A stretch of DNA of 64,000 bases from NCBI GenBank assembly GCA_014529385.2, contig CM043954.1, positions 5,805,806 to 5,869,805 of the forward strand, read 5' to 3'. The notes beneath the pieces were generated by a model, which worked only from the letters and a program-made list of their open reading frames with translations, did not search any database and was not told the DNA's origin. This document shows, one piece after another, positions 54,740 through 64,000 of this stretch. The translations under genes and the position numbers were made by a program. The number at the start of each line of letters is the position of its first letter. Within the stretch, counting starts at the first letter, position 1. The DNA comes from Adiantum capillus-veneris (taxonomy: Eukaryota; Streptophyta; Polypodiopsida; Polypodiales; Pteridaceae).

Positions 54740-57700
54740 ATGGCGGAGGAAGGGAAGCTCAAGATTGAGAAGTTCAACGGCAAAAACTACCAACATTGGA
54801 AGATGCAGATTGAAGACTATCTCTACCAGAAGGACCTCTATTTGCCACTAGGCGGTCTTGCGAAGAAGCCCGCAACAATGGCAAATGAAGCATGGATTTT
54901 TCTTGATCGAAAGGCACTGGGAACAATCCGGTTAAGCTTGGTGTCAACGGTGGCCTTCAATGTTTCGGAGATGAAGACCACGGAGGACTTGATGAAGTCA
55001 CTTGACAACTTCTACAAGAAACCATCGGCATCCAATAAGGTATTTCTTATGAAGCGCTTGTTCAATCTAAAGATGGCAGAGAATGGTTCAGTTGCAGAAC
55101 ACATAAATGACTTTAACACAAACATAAGTCAACTTCGATCTGTGAAAATCAATTTCGATGACGAAGTGCGAGCTCTCCTTATACTATCATCTCTACCGGA
55201 TAGTTGGGACAGCCTTGTGATGGCTGTAAGTAATTCTATCTCTGGCACAAATACTCTTAAGTTTGATGATGTTGTGGGTGTTCTCCTAAGAGAGAAAATG
55301 CGAAGGAGAAGCACAGGAGAATCATCAAGTGCTGCACTATCCGTGGAAACAAGAGGAAGGCCTAAGGAGAGGTTCAAAAACCAAAAGGGTCGTGATCGCT
55401 CAAGGCGGAGCAAGTCACGCACAAAGTCAGTTCTTGAATGTTGGAACTGCGGCAAGAAGGGCCGCATCAAGAAGGATTGCTGGTCTAAGAAGAAGAAGGA
55501 GACAGAGTCTCAAGACAACAAGCCAACATCGGAGGCCAATGTGGCAGGTAAAGTAGAGCAAGATGCTCTAATTCTCTCATTAGACAATGTGTCTAATTCC
55601 TCGATAGTAGATTCCGGGGCTTCATTCCATGCGATACCACACAAGCAACATTTCCAAGACTACACCAAAGGTAATTTTGGGTATGAATACTTGGGAGATG
55701 ATGAAGCTTGTGGGATTGTCGGCAAAGGTACAATTTCTGTCAAAACTGCTAGCGGAAATGAATGGAAGCTTAAATATGTTAGGCATGTTCCTTCTCTTCT
55801 CAAAAAATTAATCTCTACATGACAATTGGACGATGAAGGTCACAACATTTCATTCGGAAACAAACGATGGAAGATCTCAAAGGGATCTTTGGTGGTTGCC
55901 AAGGGAGAAAAGGTTGGTACACTTTACTTGTGTACTGTTAGCACGCAACCTTCAGCTTGTGTAGCAACTACAGAAGTTGACATTGCGGTGTGGCACTACC
56001 GACTTGGGCATATGAGTGCCAAAGGAATGCAAATACTACAAACATAGAAGCTTCTACCAGGTTTGAAAGAAGTGGACTTAGAGTTCTATGAAGATTGTGT
56101 TTATGGTAAACAAAAGAGGGTAAAATTTCAAAAATCAGGAAATGAAAGAAAAAATAAAAAACTTGAGTTGGTTCATTCTGATGTTTGGGGTCCTGCAAGT
56201 ACACCATCACTTGGTGGCTCATTGTACTATGTAACATTCATAGACGATGCGACTAGAAAAACATGGGTTTATGTCATGAAGAATAAATCCGATGTATTTT
56301 CCATATTTCAAAGGTGGAAAGCCTTTGTGCAGAATGAAACAGGTACCAAGGTTAAATGCCTCAGATCCGACAATGGAGGCGAATATTGCAGCCAAGCTTT
56401 TGAAAGCTTTTGTGCTAGCAATGGCATTCGGAGGCAAAGGACAACCCCAAGGACACCTCAACAAAATGGTATTTCAGAAAGGATGAATAAGACAATCATG
56501 GAGCGAGCACGAAGCATGCGGCTACATGCAGGCCTACCGCTTGAGCTTTGGGCGGAAGCTGTAAGTACGTCTGTGTACTTAATCAATCGGTCACCCTCAA
56601 CGGCATTGGATGGGGGAGTTCCAGAAGAGGCATGGACAGGTAAACTGGTGAATTATGCATTTCTCAAAGTGTTTGGTTGTGAGGCTTTCATGCACATCGA
56701 TAGAATCCTAAGATCAAAGCTAGATGCAAAGTCTAAAAAGTGTTTCTTCATTGGCTATGGAGAAGGTGACTTTGGGTATCGCCTATGGAATCTTGAAGAT
56801 GGTAAAATCTTAAGGAGTAGGGATGTAATTTTTAACAAAAAAAATATGTACAAAGATTACTTGGAAAGAAATCAAACAAAAGAAACAGGTGATGAGTACA
56901 TGGTGCTTGAGGATGGGGAAGACTCAAGGACTGCAAACGGTGACAATGTGCAACAACGTCAACCAAATGAGGAGCCTCAACCTATTCCCCGAAGATCTAC
57001 AAGAGCAAGTAGACCTCCAAAAAGGTTTGTTCCTTCCTTCAACCATCTCTTGATCTCAGATTCTGGAGAGCCGGAATCATACAAAGAAGCTATGCAACAT
57101 GAATCCAAAGAAGAATGGACAAAGAGCATGCAAGTAGAGATGGACTCACTACATCGCAACCAAACATGGGAATTGGTTGAGTTGCCTAAAGGTAAGCGGG
57201 CACTTCAAAACAAATGGGTGTACAAGGTGAAGGAAGAAGAAGGAGGGAAGAAAAGGTACAAGTCTAGGCTTGTGGTAAAAGGGTTTTCGCAAAAGAAAGG
57301 TATTGACGTCAATGAAATATTTTCTCCTGTGGTAAAAATGAACTCAATTAGGCTTGTCTTAAGCCTTGTGGCTGCTCATGATCTAAATCTCGAGCAAATG
57401 GATGTAAATACGGCATTCACTCATGGTGACTTAGAGGAGGAAATCTATATGCTTCAACCAAAGGGGTATAAAGTAAAAGGTAAGGAGAAAATGGTTTGCA
57501 GATTAAAGAAGAGCTTGTATGGTTTAAAGCAAGCATCTAGACAATGGTACTTGAAGTTTGATCGATGGATGTTGGATCATGGATTCACAAGATGTAACTT
57601 GGATCACTGCGTCTACACGAAGAATTTGGGAGATGGGAAATCATCATCCTAATGTTGTATGTTGATGACATGCTGATTTCAAGTGCTAACATGCAGGACA

Positions 57701-58620
57701 TCAAAGACCTAAAAGAGGAGCTGTCTAAATCTTTTTCAGTGAAAGATTTAGGTGCTGCAAAGAGGATACTTGGTATGAAAATATCAAGGGACAGGACGAA
57801 GAAGACAATAAAGCTATCTCAAGAAGATTACATCAAGAAGGTACTAGAAAGTTTTGCAATGCAAAATGCAAAACCAGTTTCTACACCTTTGGCTGGTCAT
57901 TTTAAACTAACGAAGGATATGTGTCCAAAGACACAAGAGGAGATAGCCTATATGTCTAAAGTTCCATATGCTACAGTGGTAGGTTCTCTAATGTATGCTA
58001 TGGTCTGGACAAGGCCAGACATTGCACATGTAGTGGGAGTTGTGAGTAGGTTCATGGACAACCCAGGTAAAGAGCATTGGCAAGCTGTGAAGTGGATACT
58101 TAGGTATCTAAAAGGGACAACAACAAATGCTTTGTATTTTGGAGGAACTGATATTTTTCTAGAAGGGTATGCTGATGCAGATATGGCAGGTGACAAAGAT
58201 ACTCGAAGGAGCACTATTGGCTATGTGTTCACGGTTGGAGGCACAGTAGTAAGCTGGGCTTCAAAGCTGCAGAAAGTGGTTTCACTTTCTACCATGGAAG
58301 TAGAGTATGTAGCAATGACGGAGGCAAGCAAAGAAATTATGTGGCTTCACAGATTCTTAGAAGAGCTTGGATTCAAACAAGACAATTGTGTCTTGTACAA
58401 TGATAGCCAAAGCGCTATCCATCTTGCGAAGAACTCAGCCTTTCATTCAAGGACAAAGAACATTGAGGTGAGATACCACTTCATACGCACTCTTTTGGAA
58501 GAGGGACAACTAAAGCTAGGAAAGGTGCATACAAGTGAAAATCCTGCAGACATGTTTACAAAGGTGGTCAACAAGGAGAAGTTGAGCTTTTGCTCATCTT
58601 CAATCGGCATTCAAGGATAA
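54740..58620 (+). pseudogene. Tnt1-like gag-pol polyprotein with two stops and a frameshift
   Basis: Collinear with the intact copy at 7697-11578. The ATG is at 54740. Breaks: TGA at 55820-55822 in the region before integrase (copy 1 has GGA there), TAG at 56045-56047 (copy 1 has AAG), and one T missing near 57641 (GGGAAATCATC for GGGAAATTCATC) just before YVDDML. The knuckle has Arg for His-flanking Val (CGKKGRIKKDC), losing the His of the CCHC motif. Integrase, RT and RNase H motifs are otherwise present. It cannot make a full polyprotein. Confidence 0.95.
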
Positions 58621-58680
58621 GAATCCAGAATGGAAAGCAGTCACAGGTTTGGTTTGGAGATCAATCTCCAAGTGGGATAT

Positions 58681-59423
58681 TGTTAAGTATGGAGCCTGAT
58701 TTACCCTTGTAATTTTCTGTGGTAAAAGCGCACATTTGTAAGGCCCCCATTATGAGGAGAAGCCATCGTGCGTGAAGGAAAATCACTCACCGGAAACCAA
58801 AATTTTCACGGACAAGAATCAGGGGCAACTTTAGAGGCCTCGGGGGCGAAGGCCCCCGAGACTTTTTTTTTCACCGGAATATTATGGCCGGATGGCGGCC
58901 GGAAACTGGTCGGAAAACAATCGGTCGGTTGGCCGGTGGCCGATGGCCGGAATTCAATGGCCGGTGGCCAAATTCAACAGCGGACTTGTCTTCTCAAGGG
59001 CGGCCACACATGGGCGGATTGGAGGGTCCGATTTGGACTTATTCGCACAAGGGCGGCTACACATGGCTGTCTCTCATAAGAGAGGGCAGCCCTTTTGGCC
59101 TATAAAAGGAGGCCATTTCTACACACATTTCATAGTGTGAAGTTGATGCAACAAGGTGAGTGTGAGTTGGTGAGAGTGAAGCAAGGAGGGAGCTCTATTA
59201 AGGGTTTAATCCCTTTGTAAACTACTTCTTCTTTTGAAGTGCTAAAGCCATTGAGTGACTGCTTTCCCGTGGACGTAGCCCACATTGGGTGAACCACGTA
59301 TATCGTGTGTACTCTCTCTCTCTCTCTCTCTCTCTACTCTATAATCTCTTGTGTGTGAAATCTATCTCTCTCCATTAAGTAATCTACTCAAATATCTATT
59401 TAGCTACGTCTTATTTCTTAACA
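58681..59423 (+). repeat. Copia copy 2, 3' LTR
   Basis: Starts TGTTAAG after AAGTGGGATAT and ends CTTAACA. It retains the GGCCTCGGGGGCGAAGGC hairpin segment (58837-58860) that the 5' LTR lacks, and has the shortest GGCCGGTGGCC array (58929-58975). Confidence 0.95.
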
Positions 59424-59449
59424 CATGCAGTGCCGCAGTGTGCTATAGC

Positions 59450-60430
59450 CATAGTCTAAAAATGAGCAAAGGAAATCCTCCCTCAACCTCAAGAAGACGA
59501 ACCACAACAAAATCCAAGCTAAAGGTGATCAAGTCTTGTAACTGCTATGGAGGTAGAAGCTTTGAGGGGTTGAGGGAGCATTTACATGATAAAATCTTTG
59601 AATGGAAAAGTGCTCTACATACCTTGCATAGGAGGGGTACTCAACAAAGGTGACATGTAGTTTGGATGGCCATAGTAGGGGGAAACCATGTTGGATGCAG
59701 GTGCTATTCCCTATTGGAGATTAGGACTAAGACTTTATTTATTTGTCATAATCCCTTTAGATAATAGTGATCCTTGTTCTCATGTCCAAAATTTTCACAA
59801 AAATGGCAATAAGCTTGAAGGGGGCATTCATCTGGAGAGTACCTTGGAGAGTGGTCTGAGCTACACTAGACCATAGCCTTAGTCTCCTATAGATACATGA
59901 GCTCTTCTAGCTCATTCTTGATCGTGTCCAAAGCCTTGTGATGTGGAGGCTTCTTTGGTCAATCCCCCTCTATCCTATTATAAGTAGCAACAAACTCCTC
60001 CAGAGGGGCTTTAGGTCGGAGACTCTCTTGAAGTTTTTGTTGAGAATTATTAGGTAGAGCCTTCTCTACCCACTTCTTGACCATAAATACACCCAGTTTC
60101 TAGGGGAGCTTGGCAACCAGAGTTCTGCAAAATTTTCATCTGGCTAGAGCATCAAGTTGGCCTACTCATCTAGGACTTTCTCTTGGAAGTCACATGGTCT
60201 AAAAGCTCCAATAATTGTTGCATTAGTGTTTCTCAAGTAATGAAGTGGTTATCAACAAACGGATTGTACCATTTATTGGCGAAGCCATCCAAGGTTGATA
60301 GGAAGAGCACCAAATAGGCGTCTTCTCTGTTGAGGCTGTGAGCCCTGCAGAGGGAGACAAATCTCCTAGCATGGTTGTTTGCATCCTCTATGGAGAGTCC
60401 TTTGAAATTCAAGAACTTTATGTTCACCTT
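59450..60430 (-). pseudogene. retrotransposon gag fragment (probably Ty3-like)
   Basis: The minus strand from 60427 gives FLNFKGLSIEDANNHARRFV, LCRAHSLNREDAYLVLFLST and LDGFANKWYNPF, a retrotransposon gag (capsid-like) domain. Further downstream on the minus strand only broken frames remain (YYGHPNYMSP near 59690). No LTRs are assigned to it. Copia copy 2 lies directly at its downstream side. Confidence 0.65.
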
Positions 60431-61990
60431 AGCTAGAATGCTGTCAGATCCTCCATGGTTGTCTGCATGTGAGCATGTTGCTCAATAAGTTACAATAACA
60501 GAGTGTGTGAGTATTGTATTGAGAAAGGTGACCTGAGAGGTGAAGAACTGGTTGAGGGAGTGGAGGTAGATATAAGGGAGGGGAGAAGTAGCACGGGTGG
60601 AGTAATTTTACTCCGCACAAAAGGTTGGCTCTTTTTGTGGTATAACTTCAGAGGGCTCAATAGTGGACTTTGTCGATCTTTGGACTACCTTGTATGTGTC
60701 ATGCAGTAATTAGAATCACACCCATGCTTTGGGCACAAAGATTTTAACTTATTGAACACTATCTAGACTCCACTAGACCAGTGCAAGTGACTAGAACACT
60801 CAGTTAGACTATGATGAGGGTCTCATCATAGACCAAGATGAGTAGGGACTACACCAAGATGAGTGACTAGACCAGAATGAGATACTAGACCAGATGGTCA
60901 AGTGATAATCTGGTTGAGGAGAAGCTAGATGAGACCAAGCTGAAGTTGAACCCACACCAATCAAGACCAACAGACTAGCACAAGCGAGAACTTAAACCAA
61001 CTAGCTCCTTGGCTCAAATCTTGATGGAGTGAGACTTAGTTGAGGTCCCATCATGCATGCCAAAAATGAGAGCACGGGCAGTGGGAAAAGTGTGTTGTGC
61101 TCTCTCTACAGCGAGTGCTCCTCAATGCAATATGCAAGAAACCTCACTCCAATAGAAAGGAAACATCACACTAAAATGGAACGACAACTCAAGCACAACA
61201 GACTCAGAACTCAGTGGAGCTCAAAAAACTCAAAGAAACTTTGGCTTGGAAGCACACTTAGCTCTAAGCCCAGACTCAAGGGTAAAATGGGGATGTCGAG
61301 GCTCCAATCTACAGGATAGTACAGATGTGTTGTACATGAACTTAAGACTTGAGACTCAAGATGCTCAATCATACAAAGTGATGATGATGATAAATGGAGT
61401 GTCCCACAACTAAAACCAACCACACATATGTATCTTCTAGAGAGCCATTAATGGCTAGCAAATATCTCAATCCAGCTAAGCCTATCTCCAAAATGTGGTG
61501 ATGGTGATCTGGCCACAATGTCCACTAGACCACCATCCATATCACTTGCCACATGTCACTACCCATGATACTTGTCACATGTCATTGTCCAAGCCAGAGT
61601 CCGTCCAGTGTGAACTCTTGAGTAGATGTAATTGTCTGCCCATCTTATGCAAGTGACATTGTAGCCCTGCTACACCCTCCCACCAAGACATTTGATAAAT
61701 GCACCTTTACAAGGTAGTACTATGATACTAGGAACATAGTACTCCAAACATTTTGATCCACAAATACATTTCAAGAATTTAAAAACAACATGCAAACTGT
61801 TTCATACCCTTGTAAGTGCACATTTATCAAGTGCTTCTGACCTTTTCTCTTTTTAGAATATTCTATTTTCTTTTTCCTTTAGTACTATTAAATTTATCTA
61901 GCTATCTTTCAAGCAATCACATACACTTCTCCAGGCATATCCCTATCCTTGTCCTATGAGTCAAGTATCATGTCTCCTCCACCATGTGTG
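60430..61990. other. no recognised gene; short repeats
   Basis: 60770-60930 has a degenerate short repeat of GA(C/G)TAGACCA(G/A)(A/G)ATGAG. 61687-61714 and 61807-61834 form an imperfect inverted pair (TTGATAAATG...CTTTACAAGG against CCTTGTAAG...CATTTATCAA) around an AT-rich loop. The remaining sequence has no coding signal. Confidence 0.5.
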
Positions 61991-61993
61991 GAA

Positions 61994-63540
61994 TGTAAGG
62001 TCTCTAACCCCGATCAAAAAGAGCACCATTGTACCATGAAACGAACATAATGGAAAAAGTTACTATTTTTAGCAGTTTTCCAAATTCTGTCAGTGCCATG
62101 ATGTTTAGAATGTTTTAAAGCTTTGAAATGTGAATTAAAATATTTTTTGTAAAAAAAATTCCAAAAATAGTAAGTTTTTGGTCACCCGACCCGTCCAGTT
62201 TTGATCGTCTCGAAAAACTGCACCCGCACCCCGAATTTCAAGAAAATGCATTTTCGGACCCCGGGGGCTACTAAATATGGCAGGTACTCAGGCCAGTATG
62301 CCTTAGTTAGAGCTTGCTATAGCAATTTTCGGCATCAAAATCCGACTCGTATGACCCGTTTTATCCTAGAACCAAATTTCCTAAAAATTGTCCAGGGAGG
62401 CACCGGGGGCCCGGGACTGTGTGGGAACAGGTTCCAGCCCACTCCAGATCAGCTTTACCAGCAAGGGGGCGCCCTCTTGCTTTGTGGGAGTCCTGGGAGA
62501 TTTTCCAAGCCAGTAACTAAGTCTCAGAGTCAGTTAACCAAGCCAACCTGACACTTGGTGGGTAGGGGAACTCAACTTGCCAATGCAGAGACTGAGTGCT
62601 CACTCAGATTCTTATAGCAGCACAAATCGATTTTCAGCTTGTAGGAGCCTATTTAAAGGCCTGCACACACACACATATGCTCACACACACAGAGTGCACA
62701 CACACACACACCTACACACACTTTGGGAAGGTGCTGCCGGAACACACACCTTTTGAAGGAGAAGCGAGGAGGGAGGTGATGTCGAATTCTCGCCTCAAGA
62801 AGATCGATTAGATCAGAGAATCGAGAAGATTATCAGCCCTTAATCACGGTAACCACGGTTTAATTAATGCTTTCTGCAAATCCTTTTCATTACCATCTAA
62901 ATTTCTCGTCTATTATGCTTATTCCTAGTCGTAATTCTCTATAATTAATCTCTAAATTCTCCTTAACCATATTCTATTATGTAATCATCATTCCATAGCT
63001 GAATTATCAGCCATTCATCACTCTTAATTAATGATTAGTGCACGATTATTAGAATTTTCTCTCTCTAGGTAGCATAGAAATTAATCGGTAAGCTGGTAAT
63101 TGTGTAGATTGATGAGAATCACTCTTTCTATCACACATTAATATTGTAGCTGATTTAGATCCATCTCTGTTATACATTAAGATATAATTAAGGTAAGATT
63201 AATATGTCATTAAGTCTCTAAGAGGTGGTTTTTCTCACACCTATGCATGCGGTGATTCCACACCCTCTAATTGCTAGGAAAGAGATTAATCGTGCTTAAT
63301 TCATCTCACTGGTAATTCCATTGGTGAAATCCTATTATTCTTAATCATGTAAGCCGAGTAATTATCCTTAGAGCTGGTTCCCATAGGATTATGTGTCATC
63401 CATAATGATTGCTATATGGAAAAATCTAAACCTCTCATGTAGCAGGCATTGTTTGATGTTGCTAATCTATCATTTGGCTTGTTATGACGCTTACGAACAT
63501 TAGCTCTTTTCCCCAAGTTAATTACTTAACACTAGAATGG
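61994..63540 (+). mobile_element. partial second copy of the large LTR (opposite orientation)
   Basis: Starts TGTAAGGTCTCTAACCCCGATC and matches the reverse complement of about 50593-49030. Shared landmarks are GTTTTTGGTCACCCGACCC, GGACCCCGGGGGCT, AGGCACCGGGGGCC, the TATTTAAAGGCCTGCAC promoter-like region, CA repeats and AATTATCAGCCATTC. Similarity stops at about 63540 (ACACTAGAATGG), just before an inverted repeat. So it is the first ~1.5 kb of the LTR, then truncated or interrupted. Confidence 0.75.
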
Positions 63541-63584
63541 TAACAGGACACTTTTATGTCCTTGGACACTTTTGTGTCCTGTTA
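63541..63584. repeat. short inverted repeat at the LTR breakpoint
   Basis: TAACAGGACAC at 63541-63551 and GTGTCCTGTTA at 63574-63584 are perfect inverse copies. They flank an internal direct repeat of GGACACTTTT(A/G)TGTCC. The pair begins exactly where similarity to the large LTR ends, suggesting the end of another inserted element or a foldback. Confidence 0.6.
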
Positions 63585-64000
63585 GGTGACCATTTTTCTT
63601 GAATTATTTGAAGAGTATGAAAATGAATTTCTAGGTGATATATATCCACAAAGTTGCCTTATGAGCTGAAAAAAACTTAGCATTTTTTTTGGAGTATCGA
63701 TCTCACCATTAACCTTACTCTTGCACAACATTTTTGAACCTAAACTGTGTGAAAAAACGGGTCCTGTTTTTGGCTTTTTTTCAATTTTTGGCAACTATAC
63801 CACTCTAAACTTCATGTTTGTGAGGTTTAGATGGCTAGAGGTTAGGACTTCATAGGTCTGAACATGTTTTGATGCTTGTAGGAAGAGCTAAGTGTTAAAA
63901 TTGAAAGTTATGACCAATTTACAAGTATTGCATAATCGTGTTTTTTGGCCAAAATTAGCACTTTTATGAATTTTTTGGTGGCTTTCTTGATATCCAAATT
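63585..64000. other. unassigned end of window
   Basis: AT-rich sequence after the inverted repeat. A 70-codon minus-strand frame (63794-63582) has no recognisable motif. It may be the interior of an element whose far end is outside the window. Confidence 0.4.

Larger units (their letters stand above)
53914..59423 (+). mobile_element. Tnt1-like Ty1/Copia retrotransposon (copy 2), decayed
   Basis: LTRs at 53914-54667 (754 bp) and 58681-59423 (743 bp) begin TGTTAAGTATGG and end TTAACA, with a perfect CATGC duplication (53909-53913, 59424-59428) and the same primer site at 54670. It is the same family as copy 1. The LTR pair shows many more differences than in copy 1, including loss of the GGCCTCGGGGGCGAAGGCCC segment from the 5' LTR only, so it is older. 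The polyprotein has two stops and a frameshift. Confidence 0.97.

Overview
This window looks like intergenic DNA from a large, repeat-rich land-plant nuclear genome. The evidence is GT-AG spliced genes, CACTA, Tnt1/Copia, gag-protease LTR, LINE and MULE-like elements, long GA/CT microsatellites and decayed PPR-protein repeats. The PPR triplets resemble the very repetitive PLS-type arrays of ferns and other seed-free plants, so I lean towards a fern; that is inference, not proof. I see no ordinary intact housekeeping gene.

Layout. 1-13401 is most of a CACTA (En/Spm) DNA transposon. It holds a HIPP/heavy-metal-domain gene fragment caught between two direct repeats, a spliced TNP2-type transposase gene (one frameshift) and a second ORF. 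It ends in CGTCGCTA subterminal repeats and a CACTA terminus at 13401. A full-length, very young Tnt1-like Copia element (6821-12468; TSD ATTTG; intact polyprotein) sits in an exon of the second ORF. 13402-15530 is a decayed PPR gene on the minus strand, broken by microsatellites. 16600-17030 is a dead LINE RT fragment. 18735-19881 is the 3' end of an LTR element. 21440-25860 is a nearly complete LINE on the minus strand (coiled-coil/RRM-like ORF1; endonuclease-RT-zinc-knuckle ORF2 with two frameshifts and one stop). 26222-26930 carries duplications and a large foldback.

29580-42650 is the most unusual block. A degenerate MULE-like/SWIM transposase gene (minus) lies head-to-head with a spliced plus-strand gene (35493-39768). 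That gene joins a ParB/sulfiredoxin-like GNHR domain to a beta-class (motif IV before motif I) N6A/N4C-type DNA methyltransferase domain, an architecture otherwise typical of phage and bacterial mobile elements. A further spliced gene of unknown family follows, with a MITE in one intron. The region in front of the methyltransferase gene contains five diverged copies of a hairpin.

46020-63540 is a stack of LTR elements. An old minus-strand Copia is split by a gag-protease-only LTR element (46745-53282; TSD TTGAC), which is itself split by a 2.77-kb solo LTR (47822-50593; TSD AAAAT). Next to it is a decayed second copy of the Tnt1-like family (53914-59423; TSD CATGC), then a gag fragment, and a partial second copy of the large LTR in opposite orientation (61994-63540). 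Insertions dominate the window; the gene set works only as parts of mobile elements, with the possible exception of the methyltransferase locus.
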